Positions 25,682 to 35,381 are shown, numbered from the stretch's first letter. The stretch: 64,000 bases of DNA from Caldilineaceae bacterium (GCA_022842065.1 JALHQH010000021.1:133607-197606), one strand, 5' to 3'. Numbers and translations are program-made. The notes: generated from the letters alone by a model not told the origin.

Positions 25682-28600
25682 ATGAACAATAACCCACCCA
25701 CGATGCAAGCGGTGATCACCCGTCTCCACGAATTTTGGGCGGCTCACGGCTGTCTGATCTGGCAACCGTATAGTGAAAAAGTGGGGGCCGGTACGATGAA
25801 CCCGGCTACCGTCCTGCGCGTCCTTGGGCCGGAGCCGTGGAACGTTGCTTACGTTGAGCCTTCTTTCCGCGCCGACGACGGCCGTTATGCCGAAAACCCC
25901 AACCGCCTGCAGATGCATCACCAATACCAGGTGATTCTCAAGCCCGATCCCGGCAACCCGCAGGAGTTATACCTGGGCAGCCTGGAAGCGATTGGTCTTG
26001 ACCGCACGCGCCATGATATCCGTTTTGTCGAAGACAACTGGGAATCACCAGCGCTGGGCGCGTGGGGCTTGGGCTGGGAAGTCTGGCTCGACGGGCAGGA
26101 GATCACCCAATTCACCTATTTCCAACAGGCCGGCAGCCTCACCCTCGACCCGGTGAGCGTTGAGATCACCTATGGCCTTGACCGCATTGTGATGTACCTG
26201 CAGAACAAGAGCCAGGTCTGGGATATTGATGTCGATGGGCAACACACCTTTGCCGAGATCTATCGCGACCCGGAAATTGAAAACTGTGTCTACAACTACG
26301 AGCTGGCCGATGTCGAACGGCTCAAGCAACTCTATGAGATCTATCGCCTGGAAGCCGACGCCTGTATTGCACGCGGCTTGACCCTGCCGGCCCACGACTA
26401 TGTGCTGCGCCAAAGCCAAACCTTTAATCTGCTCGATGCGCGCGGGGCGATTGGCGTCACCGAGCGGGCTAAATACTTTGCCGGCATGCGCGGCCAGGCG
26501 CGCCGGGTCTCCGAACTCTATGTACAGCAGCGCGAACGGGCGGAGTTCCCGTGGCTGAAAGAAGACAAGAGAGGAGACACGAGACACGAGATCGGGGCGA
26601 TCGCCACCCGCCATGCGCCACCCGCCACCACGCCGCAATCCTTCCTGCTCGAACTGGGTTCAGAAGAGTTGCCCCCCCATGATGTCGTCGATGGGATCGC
26701 GCAGATCGAAACCAAATTGGGACAGTTGTTGGCCGATCACAAGCTCACCTATGCAGCGCTGCGCGTCACCGGCACCACCCGGCGCTTGGTGGCCCATGTC
26801 ACCGGGCTCGCCCCACACCAGGCAGATGAAGTGGTGGAAAAGCGGGGACCGGCGCTGGATCGGGCTTATGACAGTTTGGGCGAGCCAACGAAGGCCGTGC
26901 AAGGCTTTGCGCGCGGCCAGGGCATCAATGTGGCGGATTTGGTCACCCGCGACAACTATGTCTATGCGATTCAACAGGTGAAGGGACGCCCCACCACCGA
27001 GGTACTGCCGGAACTCTGCACCACGTTGCTCGACAGCCTGCGCTGGAGCAAGACCATGCGCTGGAACAGCAGCAACACGGCCTATCCCCGCCCCCTGCGC
27101 TGGATCGTCGCGCTGCTGGGTGATCAGGTGGTAGCGTTCACCTGGGCCGGAGTGAGCAGTGGGGCAGAGAGCCGCGGCCCCCGCTTTGCCGATATTGCCG
27201 CCGACTTATCAACCGGTGGCTTTCTCACCTTCCCGGTGGCGAATGCCGATCGCTACTTTGACGCAGTCGCCTTACAAGGGGTGATTGTGGACCGGGAGGA
27301 ACGGCGGCAACAGATTGCGGCGTTGGTCGCCCAAGCCGCAGCGACAGTCGGCGGCACGACCCCGGATGATCCGGCACTACTCGACGAAGTCACCGATCTG
27401 GTCGAAGCGCCCCAAGCATTGGTCGGCACCTTTGAAGAAAAGTATCTGGCCCTGCCCACACCAGTGCTGATCGGCGTCATGAAGAAACATCAGCGCTATT
27501 TCCCGCTCTTCAAAGATGGGCAGATGTTGCCCCACTTTATTACTATTGCTAACGCCCGCGACCTGGCCCACCCCGACGTGGTGATCGCCGGCAACGCCGG
27601 GGTGATCCGTGCCCGTTACGCCGATGCGGCTTATTTCTATCGCCAAGATACCGCCCGTCCACTGGAAAGTTACACCTACCGGCTGAGCACCCTGACCTTC
27701 CATGCCAAACTCGGCTCGATGCTCGATAAGGTCGCCCGGCTCAAGACGCTAGCCCCCGCGATTGCCCAACAACTGGGCGCCGATGCGGATCAACTGGGGG
27801 CCACCAGCCGCGCTGCCGCCCTCGCCAAATCGGATCTCGTCACCTCGATGGTAGTGGAGATGACCAGCCTGCAGGGCATTATGGGCGAAACCTATGCGAA
27901 GCAGAGTGGCGAAGCGGCCGCGGTTGCCCAGGCGATCCGCGAGCACTATCTGCCCCGCGCCGCTGGTGACGCCAACCCGGCCACCTTGCCCGGTCTCGCC
28001 CTGAGCCTGGCCGACAAGTTGGATAGCCTGGTCGGTCTCTTTGGTGTGGGTGCGATTCCCACCGGTAGCGCCGATCCCTTTGGCTTGCGCCGCGCCGCGT
28101 TGGGGGTCGTCAACAATCTACTGGCCAATACGACCGACTTTAGCATCGGTGCGGGGCTGGCCTTGGCCGCGGCCCAACAACCAGTCGCGGTGAGTCCCGA
28201 AGCCTTGCAGGAAGCAGCAACGTTTATTGAGCGCCGCTTCCAAGGGGTATTGACCGAGTTGGGCTATCGCTACGATATCATCGATGCAGTGTTGGCCGTG
28301 CGGGGCGACAATCCCAACGCCGCCCGCCGCGCCGGTGATGCCCTGCAAGCCCTGGTGCAGGAAGCGTGGTGGCCGGATACCTTCACCGCCTATGCTCGCT
28401 GCGCCCGCATCACCCGCAGCCTGGCTGAGCAATTTGAACTTAATCCGGCAGCCTATGTCGAAACAGTTGAGCACGAGTTGCATACGGCCTACACCGCCGC
28501 CGTGGCAACCCTGGCCGCCCAAGCTGAACCGGCCAACACGCTAGGGGCTGAGATTCAGCAGTTACAGGGGCCGATCAATGCCTTCTTCGAGAAGGTGCTG

Positions 28601-28708
28601 GTCAACGCTGAAGAGGAAACTCTGCGCCAAGCGCGTCTGGCCTTAGTACAGAAAATTGCCCAACTGCCGGCCGCCGTAGCGGACTTGAGTAAATTACAGG
28701 GTTTTTAA
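25682..28708 (+). CDS. glyQS: Fused glycyl-tRNA synthetase alpha-beta chain
   Basis: 1008 aa. Residues 1-295 are the alpha (catalytic) part: [47 protein letters not shown]. Residues about 320-1008 are the beta (tRNA-binding) part: [14 protein letters not shown], the HD-like region, and the C-terminal anticodon-binding domain ending [12 protein letters not shown]. The linker (about 297-320) is coded by GAGACACGAGACACGAGA-like repetitive DNA. In most bacteria these are two genes; fusions are known, for example in Chlamydia. It charges tRNA-Gly. Confidence 0.95.
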   Translation: MNNNPPTMQAVITRLHEFWAAHGCLIWQPYSEKVGAGTMNPATVLRVLGPEPWNVAYVEPSFRADDGRYAENPNRLQMHHQYQVILKPDPGNPQELYLGSLEAIGLDRTRHDIRFVEDNWESPALGAWGLGWEVWLDGQEITQFTYFQQAGSLTLDPVSVEITYGLDRIVMYLQNKSQVWDIDVDGQHTFAEIYRDPEIENCVYNYELADVERLKQLYEIYRLEADACIARGLTLPAHDYVLRQSQTFNLLDARGAIGVTERAKYFAGMRGQARRVSELYVQQRERAEFPWLKEDKRGDTRHEIGAIATRHAPPATTPQSFLLELGSEELPPHDVVDGIAQIETKLGQLLADHKLTYAALRVTGTTRRLVAHVTGLAPHQADEVVEKRGPALDRAYDSLGEPTKAVQGFARGQGINVADLVTRDNYVYAIQQVKGRPTTEVLPELCTTLLDSLRWSKTMRWNSSNTAYPRPLRWIVALLGDQVVAFTWAGVSSGAESRGPRFADIAADLSTGGFLTFPVANADRYFDAVALQGVIVDREERRQQIAALVAQAAATVGGTTPDDPALLDEVTDLVEAPQALVGTFEEKYLALPTPVLIGVMKKHQRYFPLFKDGQMLPHFITIANARDLAHPDVVIAGNAGVIRARYADAAYFYRQDTARPLESYTYRLSTLTFHAKLGSMLDKVARLKTLAPAIAQQLGADADQLGATSRAAALAKSDLVTSMVVEMTSLQGIMGETYAKQSGEAAAVAQAIREHYLPRAAGDANPATLPGLALSLADKLDSLVGLFGVGAIPTGSADPFGLRRAALGVVNNLLANTTDFSIGAGLALAAAQQPVAVSPEALQEAATFIERRFQGVLTELGYRYDIIDAVLAVRGDNPNAARRAGDALQALVQEAWWPDTFTAYARCARITRSLAEQFELNPAAYVETVEHELHTAYTAAVATLAAQAEPANTLGAEIQQLQGPINAFFEKVLVNAEEETLRQARLALVQKIAQLPAAVADLSKLQGF

Positions 28709-28851
28709 ACCGTAACGATGCAGGCAGGGGCGCCTCGAACTATTAACGCGCCTCTTATCGCTTAAAAAGCGAGTATATAATGTCATGTGCTGCCGAGGCC
28801 AGCGCCCCGGCAGACTGTCAGGGGTTGAAATAAAACAGCGCCAATCCCCAA

Positions 28852-28880
28852 TTGACAGCGAAGCACAAGCATGCTATTAT
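28852..28880 (+). promoter_or_regulatory. Promoter of the host tRNA gene
   Basis: TTGACA (28852-28857), 17 bases, TATTAT (28875-28880); the tRNA begins 47 bases further on. The same promoter words recur before the tRNA-like copy at 51572-51600. Confidence 0.75.
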
Positions 28881-28927
28881 ATCGCAAGATTTGTGCTGCC
28901 GTGCAGTAGCAAATCACAGCAACATCC

Positions 28928-29001
28928 GGCGACGTAGCTCAGGCGGTTAGAGCGAAGGCTTCATAATCCTTAGGTCGGTGGTTCAAGTCCACCCGTCGCC
29001 A
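28928..29001 (+). tRNA. tRNA with CAT anticodon (Met or Ile2), integration target
   Basis: A complete cloverleaf: acceptor GGCGACG/CGTCGCC, D-stem GCTC/GAGC, anticodon loop TTCATAA, variable loop AGGTC, T-arm GGTGG-TTCAAGT-CCACC, discriminator A at 29001. CCA is not encoded. The anticodon CAT fits elongator tRNA-Met or a lysidine-modified tRNA-Ile2. Pair 31-39 (C-T) is mismatched. It is the left boundary of the mobile element, which supplies or shares its 3' part from 28943. Confidence 0.9.
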
Positions 29002-29003
29002 CT
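28943..29003 (+). repeat. attL, 61-bp direct repeat
   Basis: These 61 bases, from the D-loop to two bases past the discriminator, are identical to 51684-51744. Flanking bases differ on both sides. This is the attachment core of the element. Confidence 0.92.
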
Positions 29004-29053
29004 AAATGAGAATTATCTTCGTATAGAGGGTAATTCTCCGCTGTATCTGTAAG

Positions 29054-29090
29054 GCCGTTTTCCTCAATTAAGAGGGAAGCGGCTTTTTTT
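29054..29090 (+). terminator. Intrinsic terminator between tRNA and integrase
   Basis: GCCGTTTTCCTC / GAGGGAAGCGGC stem (with G-U pairs) followed by seven T, immediately before the integrase ATG at 29091. The 3' arm contains GAGGGA, the only ribosome-site-like sequence before that ATG. Confidence 0.75.
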
Positions 29091-29978
29091 ATGTCCAAAA
29101 TTAACAGCAAAATCTTTCGGTTAGCGGATGCCAAAGAACTCTTTCTTTTGGATTGTCAGTCGCGCCGCTTAACACGGTCTACCCTCAGCTTTTACCATCA
29201 CCGCCTTGGCACGTTCATAGCTTGGTGCAACTCGCGCCAGATTGACGACCTAACCGGCGTCGATACCCACATCATTAAACGCTTTCTGGTTGACTACCAG
29301 GGCCATAGCGATTCGTACCAACATGGTCTAGCACGAGCTATCAAAGCTTTTTTGCGCTACTGTGAACGGGACAGCCTAATCGATCAGGCACCACGCGTGG
29401 TTATGCCCAGACTTGAGAAACGCATTTTGAGTGCGCTTACGCCCGATGAGGTCAAGCGCATTCTGAGCGCGGCACAGGGCAACCGGGATAAAGCGATCAT
29501 CCTCACCTTACTTGATACCGGCTTGCGTGCTTCCGAGCTTTGCGCATTGACGATTGCCGATCTTGACTTCGATACGGGTACGCTCTCGGTTCAACTTGGC
29601 AAGGGGCAAAAAGGTCGCATTGTGCCTATCGGTACACGAGCGCGCAAGGCCGTGCGCCGGTACTTGACCGAACGTCCCCAGGCAAAAAAAACAGATCCGC
29701 TCTTTGCTTCACAGCGGACAGGCAAACATCTACGGCTTGATGGGCTGGTGCAGGTCATGGATCGATTATCAGAACGTAGTGGAATAGCGCATTGTACTGC
29801 CCACACTTTCAGGCGGACTTTTGCTATTTCCTGCTTGCGCAATGGTATGGATACCCATGTACTAGCGCGGATCATGGGGCATAGCGACTTGTCAGTTTTG
29901 CGCCAATATCTTGATTTCGTAAACAGTGACTTGGTTGAGGCGCACAGCAAAGCGTCCCCAGCAGATAACTTGGATTAG
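29091..29978 (+). CDS. int: Tyrosine integrase of the element
   Basis: 295 aa. It has an N-terminal SAM-like core-binding domain (about 10-105) and a C-terminal catalytic domain with Arg in TGLRASEL, Lys in GKGQKGR, HxxR in HTFRRTF, His in MGHSDL and Tyr in RQYLDF. It recombines attP with the tRNA gene. The gene starts 90 bp downstream of the tRNA on the same strand, right behind a terminator, so read-through from the tRNA promoter could drive it while integrated. Confidence 0.93.
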   Translation: MSKINSKIFRLADAKELFLLDCQSRRLTRSTLSFYHHRLGTFIAWCNSRQIDDLTGVDTHIIKRFLVDYQGHSDSYQHGLARAIKAFLRYCERDSLIDQAPRVVMPRLEKRILSALTPDEVKRILSAAQGNRDKAIILTLLDTGLRASELCALTIADLDFDTGTLSVQLGKGQKGRIVPIGTRARKAVRRYLTERPQAKKTDPLFASQRTGKHLRLDGLVQVMDRLSERSGIAHCTAHTFRRTFAISCLRNGMDTHVLARIMGHSDLSVLRQYLDFVNSDLVEAHSKASPADNLD

Positions 29979-30102
29979 GGATTGCCAGGGCTGATCAGTG
30001 CTACTAACACGATCAACCCTGTAACCATACCGCTGACGTACCCAGCGGGCATGGCTTACTTCATTGTAGCCGATGCCCCAACAGCGGACCAAACACCGTT
30101 AG

Positions 30103-30120
30103 CGGTTGCAGGTGCAACCG
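30103..30120. promoter_or_regulatory. Inverted repeat ahead of the transfer-like block
   Basis: CGGTTGCA-GG-TGCAACCG at 30103-30120, 25 bases before the next start; possible operator or ribosome-site-masking hairpin. Confidence 0.35.
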
Positions 30121-30144
30121 CATGGCTACAAGGGAGAAATTCAC

Positions 30145-30339
30145 ATGAAAGAACGACAAACCGGTATGACTTGGCGCATTGGTGATTCTTGGGTAACTGT
30201 GCGCGCCAGGGGTTGCGGCATTGGATCGGACAAAGGGGCCAGCAGGGAAGATGCGCAGCGTTATTGCTCTGGTTGTGGGGAAGTTCGCTCAGCCGGTTGC
30301 GGCAGCAAAGATTGTAATCTACCGGAGGTGCAACGATGA
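30145..30339 (+). CDS. Small Cys-rich protein of the element
   Basis: 64 aa from ATG 30145 with GGGAG nine bases upstream. The C-terminal half holds six Cys (CGIG, YCSGCGEV, GCGSKDC), which could bind one zinc. No family is recognised. Its stop overlaps the next start by 4 bases, so it begins a tight operon leading into the cell-wall hydrolase. Confidence 0.55.
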   Translation: MKERQTGMTWRIGDSWVTVRARGCGIGSDKGASREDAQRYCSGCGEVRSAGCGSKDCNLPEVQR

Positions 30340-30548
30340 ACCGATCTATGCAGACGGACCGGGATCGCATCAGAGCAGCGATTGCCCACATTGACGGACG
30401 CTTCACTGAACTGCAACCAACGTTGCTGTCATTTATGTCTCGCGACGTTGCAGGACAGTCGGATTTTGCCTACACAATGGGCGAAGTGAAGGCGCTGACA
30501 GAGCTCGCCTGCATCTTGATGGGCTTAGTGGAGAAGGCTGATCAATGA
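30336..30548 (+). CDS. Small hypothetical protein of the element
   Basis: 70 aa, predicted mostly helical (RDRIRAAIAHIDGRFTELQPTLLSF). It starts in the ATGA overlap with the Cys-rich gene. No recognisable family; conserved position at the head of the transfer-like operon is the only clue. Confidence 0.5.
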   Translation: MNRSMQTDRDRIRAAIAHIDGRFTELQPTLLSFMSRDVAGQSDFAYTMGEVKALTELACILMGLVEKADQ

Positions 30549-30629
30549 TTAGTCTAGCAAACCGGATCTACAGTGAACCGGCATGATTCTTTTGTTTGTT
30601 TGAGAATCGCCACGAGGGGAAGTATCGCT

Positions 30630-31895
30630 ATGCGGATTTTAACTATGCTTGTAATGGTGGCAATACTGTCTCTCCTCACCAGTAACACCGCAGCGGCGCA
30701 ACAGCTTTATGGGCAGCGTCTACGGTCTATCGATGGACAATGGACGCTGCCAACCGCAACACGCATGTTAGGCAGTACGGATGATGATCACGTTGGCCGG
30801 GGAAGTATCAATAGCTGGGATCTCTCAGCGTCCATTGGTTCACCGGTATTCGCAGCCGCATCGGGGGTTGTCAGGACTTCAGGCTGTTACCTGTACGAAA
30901 ATCGAATCACGCCAAACCTGCAAGGGTATGGGTGTAGCGTACAGGTTGACCACGGCAGCGGGATAGTTAGTCAGTATGGCCACTGCAAAGAGGGTACGCT
31001 TTACGTCAAAACAGGGGACCAGGTAACAGCGGATTCGCTGCTTTGCCAGGTGGGGTTGACGGGGGTAACCGGCTGGCCCCATGTTCACTTTACCATCTTA
31101 CGCAACGGCTCGCCTATCCGCATTGATTCGGTGTTTGACATTCGGCAGATGTACTACTGCAAATTCTGCAAAGCAACCAACGCCCCAAGCGCGCCGATTG
31201 TTGGCTACATCGGATCGGCATCAGGACAACAGTCAACCACCTACGATTCGCTGGGAATGCAGATGGTGCGAAGGGTGGGCGAGGCACTGGCGCGAACAGA
31301 TCAGGCAAGCATACAGGCTAGATTGGCAGCAGTTATCATGGCAGTCCTGTTGGCGCTTTGGCTGTCACCTACCTGGGTGCGTGTGGGGATTGTGGCCGGG
31401 CTTGTTTCGATGGTTTGTGCGACCGGGGTTGCTTTGCTTTTTATGCCAATGCCCACGGTACAGGCGACGGGAAGTTGGCAGAACGCCTATCAGGTCACCA
31501 TCGGTAGTGAGGGGTGGCAGCGCACAACTGACCCAGTGCGGACAATGGGAGGCGTTACACAGGGTGCTTACGATGCTTGGCGCATGTCTCAGGGTATGGG
31601 ACCGGCTGATGTATGGTACAGCCTGACTGAAGCGCAACGCCAAGCAATCTTTGTGCAACGGTATTGGTTGGCAAGTGGTGCCGACAAGCTACCAGCAAAC
31701 TTGGCGATTACTTACGTTGATCACGCCTTCAATGCTGGGGTAGGCGCAGCCAAGCAAGGCTTAGCGGCTTGTGGTTTAGATGTTCGTTGTTTTAATCGGT
31801 GGCGGTTGCAGGACTATCAAAGCAAAGCAAATTGCAGGCTGTACTGCACAGCCTGGATCAATCGTGTCAATAGGGTTCGTTCAATCACGGAGTAA
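30630..31895 (+). CDS. Murein hydrolase: M23-like plus GH108 lysozyme, membrane-anchored
   Basis: 421 aa from ATG 30630, chosen because it begins a good signal peptide (MRILTMLVMVAILSLL...TAAAQQ). Next is an M23 LytM-like domain (about 40-185) with GWPHVHF; the first metal ligand position (HxxxD) reads INSWD, so that His is missing. Two membrane helices follow (about 232-275). The C-terminal part is GH108 lysozyme-like: GSEGWQRTTDPVRTMGGVTQGAY with its Glu, and LPANLAITYVDHAFNAGVGAA. It probably opens the wall locally for DNA transfer, like VirB1/TcpG-type hydrolases. Confidence 0.7.
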   Translation: MRILTMLVMVAILSLLTSNTAAAQQLYGQRLRSIDGQWTLPTATRMLGSTDDDHVGRGSINSWDLSASIGSPVFAAASGVVRTSGCYLYENRITPNLQGYGCSVQVDHGSGIVSQYGHCKEGTLYVKTGDQVTADSLLCQVGLTGVTGWPHVHFTILRNGSPIRIDSVFDIRQMYYCKFCKATNAPSAPIVGYIGSASGQQSTTYDSLGMQMVRRVGEALARTDQASIQARLAAVIMAVLLALWLSPTWVRVGIVAGLVSMVCATGVALLFMPMPTVQATGSWQNAYQVTIGSEGWQRTTDPVRTMGGVTQGAYDAWRMSQGMGPADVWYSLTEAQRQAIFVQRYWLASGADKLPANLAITYVDHAFNAGVGAAKQGLAACGLDVRCFNRWRLQDYQSKANCRLYCTAWINRVNRVRSITE

Positions 31896-31900
31896 GAAGA

Positions 31901-32860
31901 ATGACTATCAATGAGTTTTATCAAGTGTTTGTGGGGTATACGCTGTGGGCAGCGGGCGGGGTTGTTGTGTTGTTGCTGCTGAATCGCTATCGCAAGATTG
32001 CTGAATCGGGCAATGTGCGCAAGATGGCAATCGAGACGGCTGCACCGGGGATCATGTTGATTGTGGCCATCTTGATCAGTGGTGTTGCCGTCGCCTTCGC
32101 TTTGCCTCGGATTAATGCCTTCTTTGCCAGTGAGCAGATCGTGGCAGCGGTACAGGCCGGTGACATTGCGACGAAGCAACTTGACGTGTGGCTCGATACG
32201 CCGCCCGTTTCCTCTAACGCTGGCGGCGGGTTTGCTGGCTTTCAGTCCGCCCAGTTTAGCAGTGGTTCCAACGGCATGGGTACGGGTTTATTTGGCGGTG
32301 CGCCGTCGTTTGGCGGTGCGCAGGTTGATCCAAGCGCGGCGGTTGAAGTGCCGGTGATTGTGCCGACCGTGCAGCCTACGCCGATCTCGCCACTGATTCA
32401 GCAGACCAGCGGCAAGCATGACAGCTACACGGTGCGGGCCGGTGACAGCATGTTCAAGATCGCTGAAAAGTTGCTGGGCAATGGCAACCGCTACCCTGAG
32501 CTTTGCGGGGCAAACGTGCAGCGGGTTGGCAGCAACTGCAATTTGCTCAAGGCCGGTATGACCATCATTGTACCGAGTGACATTCAAGCCTACACACCGC
32601 CCCAGTTGCAGCGTGCATCTGTGCAGGTTGCGCAGCCTACACGAGCAATCCAACAGGCCAGTGTGCGGTCGTCTGTACCAGTTGCGCAGCCTGCTAGCGG
32701 TGGCAAGTCTTACACCATTGCAGCCGGCGACAATATGTACAAGATTGCCGGTAAGAATGGTGGGATCGGCAAGCTTTATGACATCTGCCGAGCAAACATC
32801 AGCACACTAGGCGGGAACTGTGACCAAATCACGGTCGGCGCAACCATCGTAATTCCGTGA
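31901..32860 (+). CDS. Membrane protein with two LysM domains
   Basis: 319 aa. Two membrane helices lie at about 10-28 and 47-67, then a Gly/Ser-rich and Pro-rich linker, then two LysM domains (about 172-225, DSYTVRAGDSMFKIAEKLLG, and about 268-319, KSYTIAAGDNMYKIAG), each with an unusual Cys pair. LysM binds peptidoglycan. It starts six bases after the hydrolase stop, so the two probably work together at the wall. Confidence 0.8.
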   Translation: MTINEFYQVFVGYTLWAAGGVVVLLLLNRYRKIAESGNVRKMAIETAAPGIMLIVAILISGVAVAFALPRINAFFASEQIVAAVQAGDIATKQLDVWLDTPPVSSNAGGGFAGFQSAQFSSGSNGMGTGLFGGAPSFGGAQVDPSAAVEVPVIVPTVQPTPISPLIQQTSGKHDSYTVRAGDSMFKIAEKLLGNGNRYPELCGANVQRVGSNCNLLKAGMTIIVPSDIQAYTPPQLQRASVQVAQPTRAIQQASVRSSVPVAQPASGGKSYTIAAGDNMYKIAGKNGGIGKLYDICRANISTLGGNCDQITVGATIVIP

Positions 32861-32870
32861 ATGATTGTTT

Positions 32871-32905
32871 CCCCAACTTGCCCTATGGCTGGGGTAAGTT
32901 GGGGG
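32871..32905 (+). terminator. Hairpin between LysM and FtsK-like genes
   Basis: CCCCAACTTGCCC pairs with GGGTAAGTTGGGGG around an 8-base loop. There is only a short T content after it, so it may be a processing or attenuation site. Confidence 0.4.
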
Positions 32906-32926
32906 ATTAAGGGAGAGGGTTAAATC

Positions 32927-34294
32927 ATGGGCATCATGTCAACGATTGAGCAGTCAGCAATCAGACTATTATCACGCCGCGGCAGCGGCATCACGCCAGA
33001 AACGTTTGAGATCGGCAAAGTCGCAGCGGCGGAGGCAAGGGTAATCAATGGCACGTTTCAGCAGTTGGGGATTCGTGCCATCATTAACACCGACAACGTG
33101 ATAGCCTCGCCAACTGGTAATTTTGTGCGCTACCCATTGCGCACTTACGGCAAGATTGCCAACATCAGCAGTGTTGTTAATGACATCGAAATGGCTATTT
33201 CGATGCATCGGGGCATCGAAACGCAGGTACATCTACGTCAACCCATGTTGGCGCTAGAAATGGCTTACCCGCTCGAAACGCGTATCTTGACCTGGCTGGC
33301 GGCACAACAACGACTCAATGCCTTGCGACCATTCCAGGCGCTGTTGGGCATGGATTATACGGCTGACGATCCGCACCCCACCATTCTGGATTTTAGTTCC
33401 AAGATCGTGGCCAGCGGCTTGATCGCCGGGGCCACCGGTAGTGGCAAGACAACCCTAATCGCGAATATGATCACAAGTCTTTGCCATGCAACATCACCGG
33501 TACACTTGCAGATTTTGTTTTGTGATCCAAAATTCGATGAAGATTATAGCACTCTTGAGGGGTTGCCCCACCTCACCATGTTCAACGAGGGGGCAGACTG
33601 TGTAACAGCCATCCGCAGTGTCTACGCTGAGTTGGAACGGCGCAAACGGACCCCGGACAAGGCAAGTAGAATCATCCTCTTCATTGACGAATATGCCGAC
33701 TTGGTAGGCAATCAAGAAATTGATGGCGACGAACTAAACCGCCTTATGGCACTCATCACAGCCGCAGGGCGATCCAAGGGAATTCACGTCATTTTAGCGA
33801 CACAGAAACCCGTAGCAGATGTTGTTGATACCGTCGCCAAGGGCAACCTCACCTTTCGGATCGGCGGCATGGTGATGACGCCCAAAGAAAGTGAAATTGT
33901 CATGGGCCGGGGCGGGGTTGGCTGTGAAAGTCTAGCGGGCCGGGGCGCATTCTATGCCACCTTTGGCGGCGGGCGGGTGGTGCGGCTTCAATCCTACTAT
34001 GTTGACGCTGAGACGCTGGAACGGGCCACAAACGCTATTACGGAACGCTGGCATACTGTAGACCCATTACGCATCGAATTAACCGCAGAGACGGCCACAC
34101 CGACCCAGTACGACAAGGACGCGCCACTACTCGCCAAGATTAACGAGGCGCTGACCCGTGACGAAATTTTCGACGTAGACGGCAACCTGATCCGCGGGGC
34201 GCGGGCGAAAATTTTGCGCTTATTGTTCGGGGAGGGGGCGCGCGATAACGGAACAAACGCACGCACTATCGACCGACTTTTGACAAAGATGTAG
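32927..34294 (+). CDS. FtsK/SpoIIIE/TraB-like DNA translocase
   Basis: 455 aa. Walker A GATGSGKTT (about 167-175), Walker B LFIDEYAD (about 248-255), then HVILATQKP and the FRIGGMV segment typical of FtsK motors. No N-terminal membrane helices and no clear gamma domain; the last about 60 residues may read DNA sequence. In AICE-like elements a single FtsK-like TraB moves double-stranded DNA between cells, and the wall hydrolase and LysM genes upstream fit that role. Confidence 0.85.
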   Translation: MGIMSTIEQSAIRLLSRRGSGITPETFEIGKVAAAEARVINGTFQQLGIRAIINTDNVIASPTGNFVRYPLRTYGKIANISSVVNDIEMAISMHRGIETQVHLRQPMLALEMAYPLETRILTWLAAQQRLNALRPFQALLGMDYTADDPHPTILDFSSKIVASGLIAGATGSGKTTLIANMITSLCHATSPVHLQILFCDPKFDEDYSTLEGLPHLTMFNEGADCVTAIRSVYAELERRKRTPDKASRIILFIDEYADLVGNQEIDGDELNRLMALITAAGRSKGIHVILATQKPVADVVDTVAKGNLTFRIGGMVMTPKESEIVMGRGGVGCESLAGRGAFYATFGGGRVVRLQSYYVDAETLERATNAITERWHTVDPLRIELTAETATPTQYDKDAPLLAKINEALTRDEIFDVDGNLIRGARAKILRLLFGEGARDNGTNARTIDRLLTKM

Positions 34295-34304
34295 CATTAT
34301 TTGT

Positions 34305-34386
34305 TTTGCCCCATTTGCCCCACTAACACACTTGCCCCACGTTTCTACCACGAGTGATAGTGTGTCTCTTGGGGCAATGGGGCAAA
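34305..34386 (+). promoter_or_regulatory. Large hairpin between translocase and membrane genes
   Basis: TTTGCCCCATTTGCCCCA (34305-34322) is almost exactly inverted at 34369-34386, with an inner ACACAC/GTGTGT pair. It stands 30 bases before the next start and probably controls expression of the small membrane proteins. Confidence 0.45.
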
Positions 34387-34415
34387 GTAAAGACTGTATC
34401 ATTTTGGAGGAAAAA

Positions 34416-34703
34416 ATGAAAAGTTTTTTCGATTGGCTTTTGTTGGCGGGAATGGCTGCAACCGCACTTTTTGCAGCCGCTGGGGATTGGTTGCCGGTCA
34501 TTCAATCACGCCTCGCTACGCTGCGCATGGTGGCTGTAGCGGGTGGTGGTAGTGTCGATTGGACAATGGCGGGTGGGGCGATCTTTCTGGTTGTTGTGTT
34601 GGTGATCTATAGCAAGGCCGGTAGGACAGCCACGGGTAACGCGGATGGGTTTGCTATCGATTACAGCGTGCCGCGCTACATCAAGGTTCGTGTGATTGAA
34701 TGA
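34416..34703 (+). CDS. Small membrane protein of the element
   Basis: 95 aa from ATG 34416 (TGGAGG six bases upstream). Two hydrophobic segments: residues 5-22 and about 48-66. The tail is soluble and ends YIKVRVIE. No family recognised. It overlaps the next gene by 4 bases; the position after the translocase suggests a transfer-pore or exclusion role. Confidence 0.6.
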   Translation: MKSFFDWLLLAGMAATALFAAAGDWLPVIQSRLATLRMVAVAGGGSVDWTMAGGAIFLVVVLVIYSKAGRTATGNADGFAIDYSVPRYIKVRVIE

Positions 34704-34951
34704 GCAACCGATTACCTATCGTTTTGCTGGTGCTGTTCGTCGCTGCCGGCACCTTTCCAAACCAAGGGCATGATCTGGTTGACCTGGCAGCGAACATTGT
34801 CAGCGCGGTCTATGGGCTGCTGCAAGGGCAGGGCGTTCACATTGATCAAAATTCTGTTGAAACGGTTGTTACATTAACAATCATCCTAATCGCAATCGGA
34901 GCGCTGTCATCGGCAATCAGTGGCGGCAAACTGTTTAAGGGGAGACGGTGA
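34700..34951 (+). CDS. Small two-helix membrane protein
   Basis: 83 aa. A signal-like N-terminal helix (LPIVLLVLFVAAG) and a second helix (VETVVTLTIILIAIGALSSAI), then basic GGKLFKGRR. The size and layout resemble VirB2/TrbC-type pilins or holins, but there is no sequence proof. Confidence 0.55.
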   Translation: MSNRLPIVLLVLFVAAGTFPNQGHDLVDLAANIVSAVYGLLQGQGVHIDQNSVETVVTLTIILIAIGALSSAISGGKLFKGRR

Positions 34952-34955
34952 GTAC

Positions 34956-35381
34956 ATGCGTACAACGATAGTAGCAGGGATTGTGATTGTCCTGGCGATT
35001 CGCTTGCTGGCGTGGGCATGGTCAGCACCGATAGAGGCGCAATCAGCCACGGGGGAACCATTAGTAACGGTTGTGCCAACAGTCGCACCAATACCCACTG
35101 CAACATTGGCGCAACTAGGCACACCGGTTCGGGTGCAATTCGACATTGGCACCTATGGCACATCGTTACAGGTAAAGGGCCAGAAAACCTTTGTACTTTG
35201 GGCGAGGGCCGGGCAGGTAATGCGGTTGACCTCAGATCGGACATTCGCCGCACGCATGACGGCACCGAACGGTGATGACGTGCCATTCAGTCAATTAGCG
35301 GCAACGTTGCCGTCAAACGGCGACTATGTGCTGACCGTGGCCAGTGACGATAGCTTCACATTTTGGATCGACATTCGGTGA
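34956..35381 (+). CDS. Exported protein with PPC-like beta domain
   Basis: 141 aa from ATG 34956 (GGGGAG upstream). N-terminal helix 5-22 is a signal/anchor, then a Thr/Pro-rich spacer. Residues about 60-141 resemble a bacterial pre-peptidase C-terminal beta-sandwich (GQKTFVLWARAGQVMRLT ... GDYVLTVASDDSFTFWIDI). It is the last gene of the transfer-like block. Confidence 0.55.
   Translation: MRTTIVAGIVIVLAIRLLAWAWSAPIEAQSATGEPLVTVVPTVAPIPTATLAQLGTPVRVQFDIGTYGTSLQVKGQKTFVLWARAGQVMRLTSDRTFAARMTAPNGDDVPFSQLAATLPSNGDYVLTVASDDSFTFWIDIR

Noticed and set aside
30145..35381. Type IV secretion/relaxase-based conjugation module
   Set aside because: No relaxase motif (HxHxH or MobA-like), no VirB4 or VirB6-type proteins were seen; only an FtsK-like motor.
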